From: Halobacteriales archaeon QS_6_71_20
GTDB taxonomy: Archaea; Halobacteriota; Halobacteria; Halobacteriales; Haloferacaceae
Assembly (NCBI GenBank): GCA_003020945.1
Contig: PXRU01000029.1
Span: 47,106-111,105, forward strand
DNA: 64,000 nucleotides
Direction of reading: 5' to 3'
The translations under genes were made by a program, and so were the position numbers. The notes below the pieces were generated by a model. The model was not told the DNA's origin and searched no databases. It saw nothing but the letters and a program-made list of their open reading frames with translations. Of this stretch, positions 1 through 7,562 are shown piece by piece. Every line of letters starts with the position of its first letter. The first letter of the stretch is position 1.

Positions 1-1987
1 GTGGGGTTGAAGTCCCACCGCGACGCCGTCCGCTGGCTGGGGAAGCGATTCAGACGAACCCTTGTGGGGTTGAAGTACAGATAGTCCCTCGCGCACGGAC
101 GGCAGAGCGGTTGATTCAGACGAACCCTTGTGGGGTTGAAGTGCTGCCCCACGACACGGGATCGTCGGCGGTGCCGGGGATTCAGACGAACCCTTGTGGG
201 GTTGAAGTGCCCCCGGAAATGAGTAGTAGAAGCGCTCTATGCCGGATTCAGACGAACCCTTGTGGGGTTGAAGTGAACACGGTCGAGCCTGAGGACATGC
301 TCACCAGCGAGGATTCAGACGAACCCTTGTGGGGTTGAAGTCTGGCAGGTCGACTACTCCTTACGTCGCCCCTACCAGATTCAGACGAACCCTTGTGGGG
401 TTGAAGTGCCGAAGACACCGAAGAGGCGACCGCGAGCGTAGTCGATTCAGACGAACCCTTGTGGGGTTGAAGTGCCAACCTCCCCTCGCTCGCGCTCACC
501 GGCAAAGAGGATTCAGACGAACCCTTGTGGGGTTGAAGTAGACATTGAGACGAAGAAAGCCGATGACCGCGGGCGGATTCAGACGAACCCTTGTGGGGTT
601 GAAGTACCGACGGCAACGGCAACCCGAACGACGCCGCGTACGGATTCAGACGAACCCTTGTGGGGTTGAAATTCCGTGTGGGGGAACGTGGAACAGGTTT
701 AAGTGTGGATTCAGACGAACCCTTGTGGGGTTGAAGTTCTAACTGCGACTCAGGGACCCACGCGTTCGTCGCGTGATTCAGACGAACCCTTGTGGGGTTG
801 AAGTGTTGACCGGGACATCATGACCCGCAACGACGTGCGATTCAGACGAACCCTTGTGGGGTTGAAGTGCCGCTGTCGCCGAGGCCCAACCAGTTGCGGG
901 CGATTCAGACGAACCCTTGTGGGGTTGAAGTGCTTCCCCGAGTTCCGTGGACGACCCGACCGGGCGCGATTCAGACGAACCCTTGTGGGGTTGAAGTGCC
1001 GCCCGGGGCGCGGGCCGGGTCACTGCGTGTCACCGATTCAGACGAACCCTTGTGGGGTTGAAGTTATTGGCGCCGGCCGTGTTGGCCGTCGCCTCGGCGG
1101 ATTCAGACGAACCCTTGTGGGGTTGAAGTAACCGGCGTTGCTCAGGTAGTTTGGATGTGACTTGGTGATTCAGACGAACCCTTGTGGGGTTGAAGTGCTC
1201 CAGATCAGGATGTCACGCCCCCGGACACTCTTGATTCAGACGAACCCTTGTGGGGTTGAAGTTCCGCGCGGGCGGTGCCGAGCACGCGGCCGGTGTGAGA
1301 TTCAGACGAACCCTTGTGGGGTTGAAGTTCGACCTCCGGCGCGCCCCCGAGGCCGAGCCCGGCGGATTCAGACGAACCCTTGTGGGGTTGAAGTTGGCAT
1401 AAATCAGTGCCTCGGGGGAGGTCAGTTCTGGAGATTCAGACGAACCCTTGTGGGGTTGAAGTAACGACCGCCTGCAATCCGGCGAGATTGGCGAGAGATT
1501 CAGACGAACCCTTGTGGGGTTGAAGTGCGACCCCGACAACACGCCCGATCTCCTCGTCGGGTGATTCAGACGAACCCTTGTGGGGTTGAAGTGAGGCTGC
1601 CCCGAGGCCGGCAGAGAGACGCGCAGCGGATTCAGACGAACCCTTGTGGGGTTGAAGTATCGAGGACGAGCGGTCGCTGTACGAGCGCGCGGAGATTCAG
1701 ACGAACCCTTGTGGGGTTGAAGTATCGCCTGCGTCCGCCTCGCCCCACGCGAGCGGGTGATTCAGACGAACCCTTGTGGGGTTGAAGTCCGGGAGCGGAT
1801 GCGTCCGTGCGTCGGCTGTCTGTAGGATTCAGACGAACCCTTGTGGGGTTGAAGTTCCTCGCCGCCAACACGCGGGAACTGACCGAGCGCGCGATTCAGA
1901 CGAACCCTTGTGGGGTTGAAGTGGAGGGTAACCCATCCGCCGACACCGGAGGAAGCAGATTCAGACGAACCCTTGTGGGGTTGAAGT
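1..1987 (+). repeat. CRISPR sub-block with repeats ending in T (handle GTTGAAGT)
   Basis: All 31 repeats up to the one at 1958-1987 end in T. One of them (643-672) reads GAAAT instead of GAAGT. This is the leader-proximal, younger part of the array as seen here. The final T is constant in front of 31 unrelated spacers, so it belongs to the repeat and not to the spacers. Confidence 0.93.
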
Positions 1988-2024
1988 CACCACTCGACCC
2001 CCTTACAGGCGTGACACACGTCCT

Positions 2025-3303
2025 GATTCAGACGAACCCTTGTGGGGTTGAAGCCGCGTCGACGGCGGGGTCCGGCGCGTCCGCGTGGACGATTCAGACG
2101 AACCCTTGTGGGGTTGAAGCTCGCCGCAGTCGGAGCCGTCCGCGGCCGCTCCCGACGGATTCAGACGAACCCTTGTGGGGTTGAAGCACGTCACGGGAGG
2201 CGGCCGGCTCGGTCGTGACGCAGATTCAGACGAACCCTTGTGGGGTTGAAGCTCACGTCGACGGACAGCCGCGGGTCACGACTCCTCGATTCAGACGAAC
2301 CCTTGTGGGGTTGAAGCCTCGGCGGGCAGGTAATCGCCCTTGAGGATACCGGATTCAGACGAACCCTTGTGGGGTTGAAGCCTACCGCCCAAGTCTGGGC
2401 CCGTGCGAAAACGACGCGATTCAGACGAACCCTTGTGGGGTTGAAGCGTCCCGACCGCGGCGATACCCGCGGCCAGCAGTCCGAGATTCAGACGAACCCT
2501 TGTGGGGTTGAAGCCCTCGGGAGCAGGGAGTGTGTCGCGGTGTTCTCGAATGGATTCAGACGAACCCTTGTGGGGTTGAAGCGTCCCGACGGCGGCGATA
2601 CCCGCCGCCAGCAGGCCGATTCAGACGAACCCTTGTGGGGTTGAAGCAGAGAAGCCGGGGAGGTCGTAGGCGGGAAGCCGACGATTCAGACGAACCCTTG
2701 TGGGGTTGAAGCGCGTCGTGAACCCGCCGCCGGTAGTTGTTCTGTATGGATTCAGACGAACCCTTGTGGGGTTGAAGCAGACGGAGCGCGAGAGCGTGCG
2801 GGGACGGCTGGCAGATTCAGACGAACCCTTGTGGGGTTGAAGCGCGCCGCGCACCTTCTGCGAGTCGTGTGGCTCCCAAGATTCAGACGAACCCTTGTGG
2901 GGTTGAAGCACACCCGTGAGACGCGCCGCTACCGGAGACGAGGACGATTCAGACGAACCCTTGTGGGGTTGAAGCACGCGGGTTTCGCGCAACCGATAGC
3001 GATCGCGCGATCGATTCAGACGAATCCTTGTGGGGTTGAAGCCGGGCTCCAGTCCGACCCGAGCGCCGAGGACGACACGATTCAGACGAACCCTTGTGGG
3101 GTTGAAGCGCGACCTGCTTGTCAACGACGAGCACCCGCTCGGGATTCAGACGAACCCTTGTGGGGTTGAAGCGGGCACCACCTCGCCGACAGACGGTACG
3201 TCGAGATCGATTCAGACGAACCCTTGTGGGGTTGAAGCCGTTTCGGAAGAACACGGGGTCGAAGCATACGGCGGATTCAGACGAACCCTTGTGAGGTTGA
3301 AGC
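2025..3303 (+). repeat. CRISPR sub-block with repeats ending in C (handle GTTGAAGC)
   Basis: All 20 repeats from 2025 to 3274 end in C, the base usual in haloarchaeal I-B repeats. This is the older, leader-distal part. The change from C to T occurs once, between the repeats at 2025 and 1958. That fits a single mutation in the leader-adjacent repeat that was then copied at each later acquisition, or a junction of two arrays. Confidence 0.93.
2448..2617 (+). other. Pair of near-identical spacers flanking one unrelated spacer
   Basis: The spacers at 2448-2484 (37 nt) and 2583-2617 (35 nt) match at 32 of 35 aligned positions. They differ at spacer positions 9, 24 and 33, all in the same codon phase. 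Read on the reverse strand with those bases as third codon positions, both give the peptide GLLAAGIAAVG, so all three differences are synonymous. The intervening spacer (2515-2552) is unrelated. The pair looks like two acquisitions from diverged versions of one gene. Confidence 0.9.
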
Positions 3304-3340
3304 CGCTACGCCGTGCCGCTAATTACTAGCGCTCTCAGTC

Positions 3341-3370
3341 GATTCAGACGAAGTCCGGAAGCACTGAAAC
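3341..3370 (+). repeat. Decayed terminal CRISPR repeat
   Basis: After the last good repeat (3274-3303) and a 37-bp spacer-length gap there is a copy that keeps only the first 12 bases, GATTCAGACGAA; the rest has diverged. Its spacing fits the array exactly. It marks the ancestral trailer end and confirms the array polarity. Confidence 0.85.
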
Positions 3371-3499
3371 CGAACGAACGTCCCGCTGACGGGGAGCGAC
3401 GACCACATTTGACCGGTGGCCGCGGGCTCACCGTGGGGCTCTCACCGGAGACCCGTCGAAACCGAGGCGCTTTTGCACACATACCCAGAGTATGTGCCC

Positions 3500-4183
3500 G
3501 TGCTCTCCGTCGAGCTGCACAGTCACTCGGCGCTCTCACACGACGGCCGCGACCCCGTCGATATGCTGCTCGAACAAGCGGCGGCCGTCGGACTGGACGC
3601 GCTCGCTGTCACGGACCACGACGAGCTGTCGGCCAGTCTCGAGGCGGCGGCGCTGGCCGACGACTACGGCCTGGTCGGGATCCCCGGGATGGAGGTCACG
3701 AGCACGGCCGGACACGTCCTCGCGTTCGGCATCGAAAGGGCCGTCCCGGCGGGCCTCGACTTCGACGAGACGCTCGACCGGATCCACGACCAGGACGGCC
3801 TCGCGGTCGTGCCGCATCCGTTCCAGAAGTCGCGACACGGCGTCGCCCCCCACGTCACCGACGAGCAGCTGGCGACCGCCGACGCGATCGAGGTGTACAA
3901 CTCCCGGCTGCTCACCGGACGGTCGAACCGGCAGGCCGAGCGGTTCGCGGTGAACCGCGGCGTCCCGATGACCGCCGGCAGCGACGCCCACATCGCGGAG
4001 ATGGTCGGCCAGGCGGTCACCGAGGTCGGCGCGGTCGAGCGGTCGGTCGACGCGATCCTCGAGGCGGTCCGGGCCGGCCGGACGTCCGTCGTCGGCAAGC
4101 GGACGCCGTGGCGCATCTCCCTCCGGCAGGCCGCCGGCGGCGCGAAGCGACGCATCGGACGCCGGGTCGGCGAGTTCCTCTGA
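3500..4183 (+). CDS. PHP domain phosphoesterase
   Basis: A predicted metal-dependent phosphoesterase of the PHP superfamily, acting in the cytoplasm on an unknown phosphoester. The metal-binding motifs appear in order: HSH near residues 7-9, TDHDE near 38-42, PGMEVT near 67, VPHP near 112, EVYNSR near 138 and GSDAH near 167, ending with a basic C-terminal helix. About 227 residues. The start is GTG at 3500 or GTG at 3494 in the same frame. I prefer 3500 because a TATA-like GCTTTTGC centred at about 3474 would give a leaderless transcript there. Its TGA overlaps the ATG of the next gene (TGATG), so the two are probably translationally coupled. It is the first gene beyond the CRISPR trailer; no link to CRISPR function is shown. 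Confidence 0.88.
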   Translation: MLSVELHSHSALSHDGRDPVDMLLEQAAAVGLDALAVTDHDELSASLEAAALADDYGLVGIPGMEVTSTAGHVLAFGIERAVPAGLDFDETLDRIHDQDGLAVVPHPFQKSRHGVAPHVTDEQLATADAIEVYNSRLLTGRSNRQAERFAVNRGVPMTAGSDAHIAEMVGQAVTEVGAVERSVDAILEAVRAGRTSVVGKRTPWRISLRQAAGGAKRRIGRRVGEFL

Positions 4184-5307
4184 TGGGGGCGCCGTCTGGA
4201 GCGGCGACGGCGATCGACGGCGCCGACGCCGCGACGGTCCGTGCGGCGCTCAAAGCCGGCGATCCGCTCCCCGGCACCGCCGGGTTCGCCGGCGCGGTCG
4301 ACGGGGCGCTCGTCAGGGACGTCCTCGGCCGGCGTCCGGTGTTCGTCGACGCCGAGCGCGGAGGGTGGAGCTTCGATCCCGCGGATCTCGCGTCCCCTCG
4401 GTCGGTTCCGGCCGGCGGCGTCCGCGAACGGGGCCACGAGCGGACCGCCTGGACGCTCCCGGAGCCGGCGCCGAAGCGCCCGGACGCGGCGCTCGACGCC
4501 GTCGCCGACGCGGTGCTCACGAGCGTCCGTGGCGTCGATGACGACGGCCTCGCGGTCGCCTTCTCCGGCGGCGTCGACTCCGGAGTCGTCGCCGCCGGCG
4601 TTCCGGAGGCGCCGCTGTACGTCGCCGGCTTCGAAGGTGCCCACGACGTCGCCGCCGCCCGCGACGCGGCCGACGCGATGGGGCGGGAGCTACGGGTGGT
4701 CGACCTCTCGCACGCCGACCTGGAGCGTGCGGTCCCCGAGTTGGCGGCGGCGACCCGCCGGCGGAACCCGATGGACCTGGCGATCGCGCTCCCCCTCTAC
4801 CTGGTCGCCGAGCGCGCGGCCGCCGACGGCTACGACCGCCTCGCGGTCGGTCAGGGAGCCGACGAGCTGTTCGCCGGCTACGCGAAGGTCGCCGATCCGG
4901 CCGGCGACGACCGGGTCGCGGCCGACACGGTCCGCGGGGCGCGCCGCGAGACGGTGCTAACGCTCCCGGACCAGCTCGAACGCGACGTGCTCGCGCTCCG
5001 CGCCGCGGGCGTGGAGCCGGTCGCGCCGCTGTTGCACGACCGGGTCGTCGCCGCGGCGCTCGCGCTTCCGGGCGAACTGCTCGTCGCGGACGGCGAACGG
5101 AAGGTCGCGCTCCGGGCCGCCGCGGAGAGCGTCGTTCCCGACCGCGTCCGCTCGGCGGAGAAGAAGGCCGTCCAGTACGGCACCTACGTCTCGCGAGAGC
5201 TCGACCGCCTCGCGCGCCGGGCGGGGTTCAAGCGCCGAATGGACGACCACGTCTCCCGGTACGTGGCGTCGCTGTGCGACGAGACGGAAGGACCCGCGGA
5301 GCCGTAG
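4183..5307 (+). CDS. Asparagine synthase C-terminal domain protein without glutaminase domain
   Basis: 374 residues. The C-terminal two thirds carry the ATP-pyrophosphatase fold of asparagine synthetase B: AFSGGVDSGVV near residue 126 is the PP-loop, and VGQGADELFAGY near 222 is the second conserved AsnB motif. A late AEKKAVQYGTYVSREL segment also fits the family. The first ~120 residues are not the N-terminal nucleophile glutaminase domain, since there is no Cys2 and no matching motifs; there is only a degenerate beta-rich segment. It therefore cannot draw ammonia from glutamine in the usual way. It may adenylate a carboxylate or another substrate using free ammonia or a partner. It overlaps the PHP gene by one base, which suggests joint function. 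Confidence 0.85.
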   Translation: MGAPSGAATAIDGADAATVRAALKAGDPLPGTAGFAGAVDGALVRDVLGRRPVFVDAERGGWSFDPADLASPRSVPAGGVRERGHERTAWTLPEPAPKRPDAALDAVADAVLTSVRGVDDDGLAVAFSGGVDSGVVAAGVPEAPLYVAGFEGAHDVAAARDAADAMGRELRVVDLSHADLERAVPELAAATRRRNPMDLAIALPLYLVAERAAADGYDRLAVGQGADELFAGYAKVADPAGDDRVAADTVRGARRETVLTLPDQLERDVLALRAAGVEPVAPLLHDRVVAAALALPGELLVADGERKVALRAAAESVVPDRVRSAEKKAVQYGTYVSRELDRLARRAGFKRRMDDHVSRYVASLCDETEGPAEP

Positions 5308-5495
5308 CGTCGGCTCCTCGGAGATCGGGGCTGACAGGCGACACTGCCTCGCGAGCCATCGGTCGGACGGCGCGGTGTCGCGCTCCCGCGGAGCGCCGCC
5401 CGCAATCGGTCAGGTCACGGGGCGGCTGGTCCCGGCCTCGTATTTCAGCCTTCGTGTCGTCTCCCGGCTCCTCTGCTTCGACCGCGCCGGGCCGG

Positions 5496-5996
5496 TCACC
5501 TCGCCCGGTCCTCGGCCGTCCTCCCGTGGCGCTGGACCGTCTCGATCGCCTCGATCCCGATCTCGACGGTGTCGCCGTCCAGGTCGCTCGCGCGGAGATC
5601 CTCGACGGTGTACCAGTCCCACCGCTCGGGACCCACCTCGTCGGCGCCGTCGGGCGATATCTCCCGCGAGTCGACCGCCGCGAAGAACACCGAGTCGACG
5701 TGCTGGTGGCCGACCGTGCCGTCGTCGTGGACGTCGATGTCGTACAACATCGTGTGCCGGGGCGTCGGGAGCGCCCGACCCGCCGGCGCATCCACCGTCG
5801 GCGTGTCGTCCACGAGCGTCGGCTCCAGTCCGGTCTCCTCTCTCGCCTCCCGAAGGCCCGCCTCGTGGGGGAGTTCGTCGCGGTCGACGTGGCCGCCCGG
5901 CGGGATCCGGATGCCGAGCCGCGGGTGTTCGTGCAGCGCCGTCGCGTCGCCCTCGACGAGATAGACGGTCGCGGTGAAGTGTCGGGTGGTCTCCAT
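5496..5996 (-). CDS. Nudix hydrolase
   Basis: 166 residues, predicted to cleave a nucleoside diphosphate linked to another group, in the cytoplasm. The Nudix box lies at residues 34-57: GGHVDRDE at its start and REAREETGL at its end, with the glutamates of REXXEE that bind magnesium. Upstream, HEHPRLGIRIPPGGH resembles the substrate-side strand of Nudix proteins. The start ATG at 5996 gives METTRHFTATVYLV, a normal first strand. The substrate cannot be told from the sequence. It stands alone between the asparagine-synthase-like gene, which converges on it across 188 bp with nothing recognisable, and the tfb gene. Confidence 0.88.
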   Translation of the reverse strand: METTRHFTATVYLVEGDATALHEHPRLGIRIPPGGHVDRDELPHEAGLREAREETGLEPTLVDDTPTVDAPAGRALPTPRHTMLYDIDVHDDGTVGHQHVDSVFFAAVDSREISPDGADEVGPERWDWYTVEDLRASDLDGDTVEIGIEAIETVQRHGRTAEDRAR

Positions 5997-6104
5997 ACCC
6001 GTGGCTGGCGGGTGGGACGCTTCGACGTTACGGAACGGGGCGAGTCGGAGCGGGAAGTGACGACGCGGTCGTCCGAACGGGGCCGCCCCCGCGGTGGTCG
6101 GAGA

Positions 6105-7091
6105 TCAGTTGAGCTGGACCTGCTCCTCGGCTTCGAGCAGCTCGTGGTAGCGGTTGCGGATGGTGACTTCGGAGATGTTCGCCACCTCGCTCACCTCGCT
6201 TTGGGTCACCTTCTCGTTGGTGAGCAGGGAGGCGGCGTAGACGGCGGCGGCCGCGAGGCCGACCGGCGACTTGCCGGAGTGGACGCCCTCCTCCTTCGCC
6301 GTCTGGAGGAGCTGACGGGCGCGCCGCTCGGATTCGTCGGAGAGGTCGAGGTCGGAGGCGAACCGCGGCACGTAGCTCTCGGGGTCGGCGGGCTGGATCT
6401 CCAGCTTCAGCTCGCGGACGACGTAGCGGTACGTGCGGGCGATCTCGTCCTTCTCGACGCGGGAGACGTTCGCGATCTCGTCGAGGCTGCGGGGGGTCCC
6501 GGCCTGTCGCGCCGCCGCGTAGAGGCTGGACGTGGAGACGCCCTCGATGGAGCGGCCGGGCAGGAGGTCCTCGTCGAGCGCGCGGCGGTAGATGACGCTT
6601 GCGGTCTCGCGGACGTTGTCCGGGAGGCCCAGTGCGGAGGCCATGCGGTCGATCTCGCCGAGCGCCTGCTTGAGGTTGCGCTCCTTGGAGTCGCGCGTGC
6701 GGAACCGCTCGTTCCAGGTGCGCAGCCGCTGCATCTTCTCGCGCTGGCGGCCGGACAGCTGGTTGCCGTAGGCGTCCTTGTCCTGCCAGCCGATGTTGGT
6801 CGACAGCCCCTTGTCGTGCATCATGTTCGTGGTCGGGGCGCCGACCCGGGACTTCTGGTCCTTCTCCTTGGAGTCGAACGCGCGCCACTCCGGACCGTGG
6901 TCGATCTCGTCCTCCTCGACGACGAGCCCGCAGTCACGACACACGGTCTCGCCGCGTTCGGAGTCGTTGACCAGCTTTCCGCCGCACTCCGGACACTCGA
7001 CTCGCTCGCGTTCCGAGTCGGACTCGGTCTCCGACTCGGTGGTCTCGCGCCGGCTCCGCTCGTCCGTGTAGCTTCGGACGTTCTCACTCAT
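6105..7091 (-). CDS. tfb: Transcription initiation factor TFB (TFIIB)
   Basis: 328 residues. It bridges TBP at the promoter and RNA polymerase. An N-terminal zinc ribbon has Cys33-Cys36 (CPEC) and Cys51-Cys54 (CRDC). The B-finger/linker contains DHGPEWRAFDSKEKDQKSR. Two cyclin-like repeats follow, with SVIYRRALDEDLLPGRSIEG in the first and AAAAVYAASLL in the second. A recognition helix near the end reads ISEVTIRNRYHELLE, and length and order match the family. The first ~30 residues are an acidic Glu/Ser-rich tail. Haloarchaea usually encode several TFBs, and which paralogue this is cannot be told from the window. Its promoter has a TATA box and an inverted repeat placed over the likely start site. 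Confidence 0.97.
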   Translation of the reverse strand: MSENVRSYTDERSRRETTESETESDSERERVECPECGGKLVNDSERGETVCRDCGLVVEEDEIDHGPEWRAFDSKEKDQKSRVGAPTTNMMHDKGLSTNIGWQDKDAYGNQLSGRQREKMQRLRTWNERFRTRDSKERNLKQALGEIDRMASALGLPDNVRETASVIYRRALDEDLLPGRSIEGVSTSSLYAAARQAGTPRSLDEIANVSRVEKDEIARTYRYVVRELKLEIQPADPESYVPRFASDLDLSDESERRARQLLQTAKEEGVHSGKSPVGLAAAAVYAASLLTNEKVTQSEVSEVANISEVTIRNRYHELLEAEEQVQLN

Positions 7092-7137
7092 TGTTGGGGG
7101 TAGGGAACAGGGGTCGGAGGGGCCGCACTCCGACGGG

Positions 7138-7178
7138 GTTGATCCGTACGATCAACAGGAGCGGAAGCAACTTATACT
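7138..7178 (-). promoter_or_regulatory. tfb promoter: TATA box plus inverted repeat over the start site
   Basis: On the minus strand a TATA-like AGTATAAG (7171-7178) lies 80 bp upstream of the tfb start. About 27 bp downstream of it, where transcription should begin, sits the inverted repeat GTTGATCCGTACGATCAAC (7138-7156): two 7-bp arms around CGTAC. That position suits a repressor site or a hairpin at the mRNA 5' end. A 5' UTR of about 55 nt is implied, which is unusual beside the many leaderless genes here. Confidence 0.55.
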
Positions 7179-7350
7179 TGCTGCCGTTTTCCAGTCGGCA
7201 CGCACAGAAAAACTACCCGACAGCGTCGGGGTGTAACGAGCCGAGTCGGAACCGTTAGCTGACGCCTGAAACGTACTAAACTGAACGGTTCAGACAGCGG
7301 TTCCTGTTCCGAAATAATATCCGTCGCGGACTATGGCGCCCCCGGGGTAT

Positions 7351-7363
7351 CGAAACCCTTACT
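7351..7363 (+). promoter_or_regulatory. gatC promoter element
   Basis: CGAAACCCTTACT is centred about 28-30 bp before the gatC ATG at 7388. This is the BRE/TATA-like arrangement seen before other leaderless genes in the window, for example CGAAACCGATTTG before purB. Confidence 0.5.
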
Positions 7364-7387
7364 CCCGGGCCGCGGCACCCCTCGCAC

Positions 7388-7562
7388 ATGACAGCGACGG
7401 ACGACGGCGGGGACGCCGACGGCGTCGACCCGGAGGAGGTGCGCCACGTCGCGGACCTCGCGCGGGTCGACCTCGACGACGAGGAGGCGGCGGCGTTCGC
7501 CGAGCAGTTCGCGGACGTGCTCGACTACTTCGCCGCCCTCGACGAGGTGCCCGAGGTCGAGG
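7388..7562 (+). CDS. gatC: Glu-tRNA(Gln)/Asp-tRNA(Asn) amidotransferase subunit C, 3' end lost
   Basis: The first ~57 residues are a normal GatC: VDPEEVRHVADLARVDLDDE, then FAEQFADVLDYFAALDEVP and EVEGE. GatC stabilises GatA in the amidotransferase that makes correctly charged Gln-tRNA or Asn-tRNA. The family is about 90-95 residues long and continues with an NVMRPDEV-like segment and a stop. Here that segment is absent: after EVEGE the frame turns Arg-rich and stays open with no stop near the expected place, while GatA coding begins in another frame. I infer a deletion of roughly 100 bp with a frameshift, or an assembly or sequencing error in GC-rich DNA. Confidence 0.75.

Larger units (their letters stand above)
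1..3370 (+). CRISPR. CRISPR array, haloarchaeal type (likely I-B), 51 repeats plus a decayed terminal repeat
   Basis: A 30-bp repeat that begins GATTCAGACGAACCC and ends TTGTGGGGTTGAAG(T/C) recurs every 63-68 bp. Its full starts run from 47 to 3274, and the window opens inside one copy (1-13). Spacers are 33-38 bp, mostly 35-37, and I count 50 between recognisable repeats. The repeat closely resembles the Haloferax volcanii I-B repeats from memory. In that family the last 8 nt form the crRNA 5' handle, here GTTGAAGT or GTTGAAGC, so transcription runs left to right. Decayed repeats lie only at the right end, so the leader and the newest spacers lie left of the window. No cas gene is visible. 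Single variants occur: the repeat at 643 ends GAAAT, that at 3013 has CGAATCC, and that at 3274 has TGTGAGG. Confidence 0.98.

Noticed and set aside
3239..3273. A spacer containing ACACGGGGTCGAAGC, similar to the repeat's 3' half
   Set aside because: Only a short partial match at the wrong spacing; a neighbouring full repeat gives the normal spacer length, so it is read as chance.
111..3329. Many open frames across the array on both strands with repeated QTNPCGVEV, FRRTLVGLK or LQPHKGSSES peptides
   Set aside because: They are translations of the CRISPR repeat; the periodicity and lack of codon bias show they are not proteins.
4183..5307. Full asparagine synthetase B
   Set aside because: The N-terminal Cys2 glutaminase domain is absent and the protein is far shorter than AsnB.
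5308..5495. Continuation of the plus-strand frame past the asparagine-synthase-like stop as another gene
   Set aside because: The region has shadow composition on both strands; it is a convergent intergenic gap.
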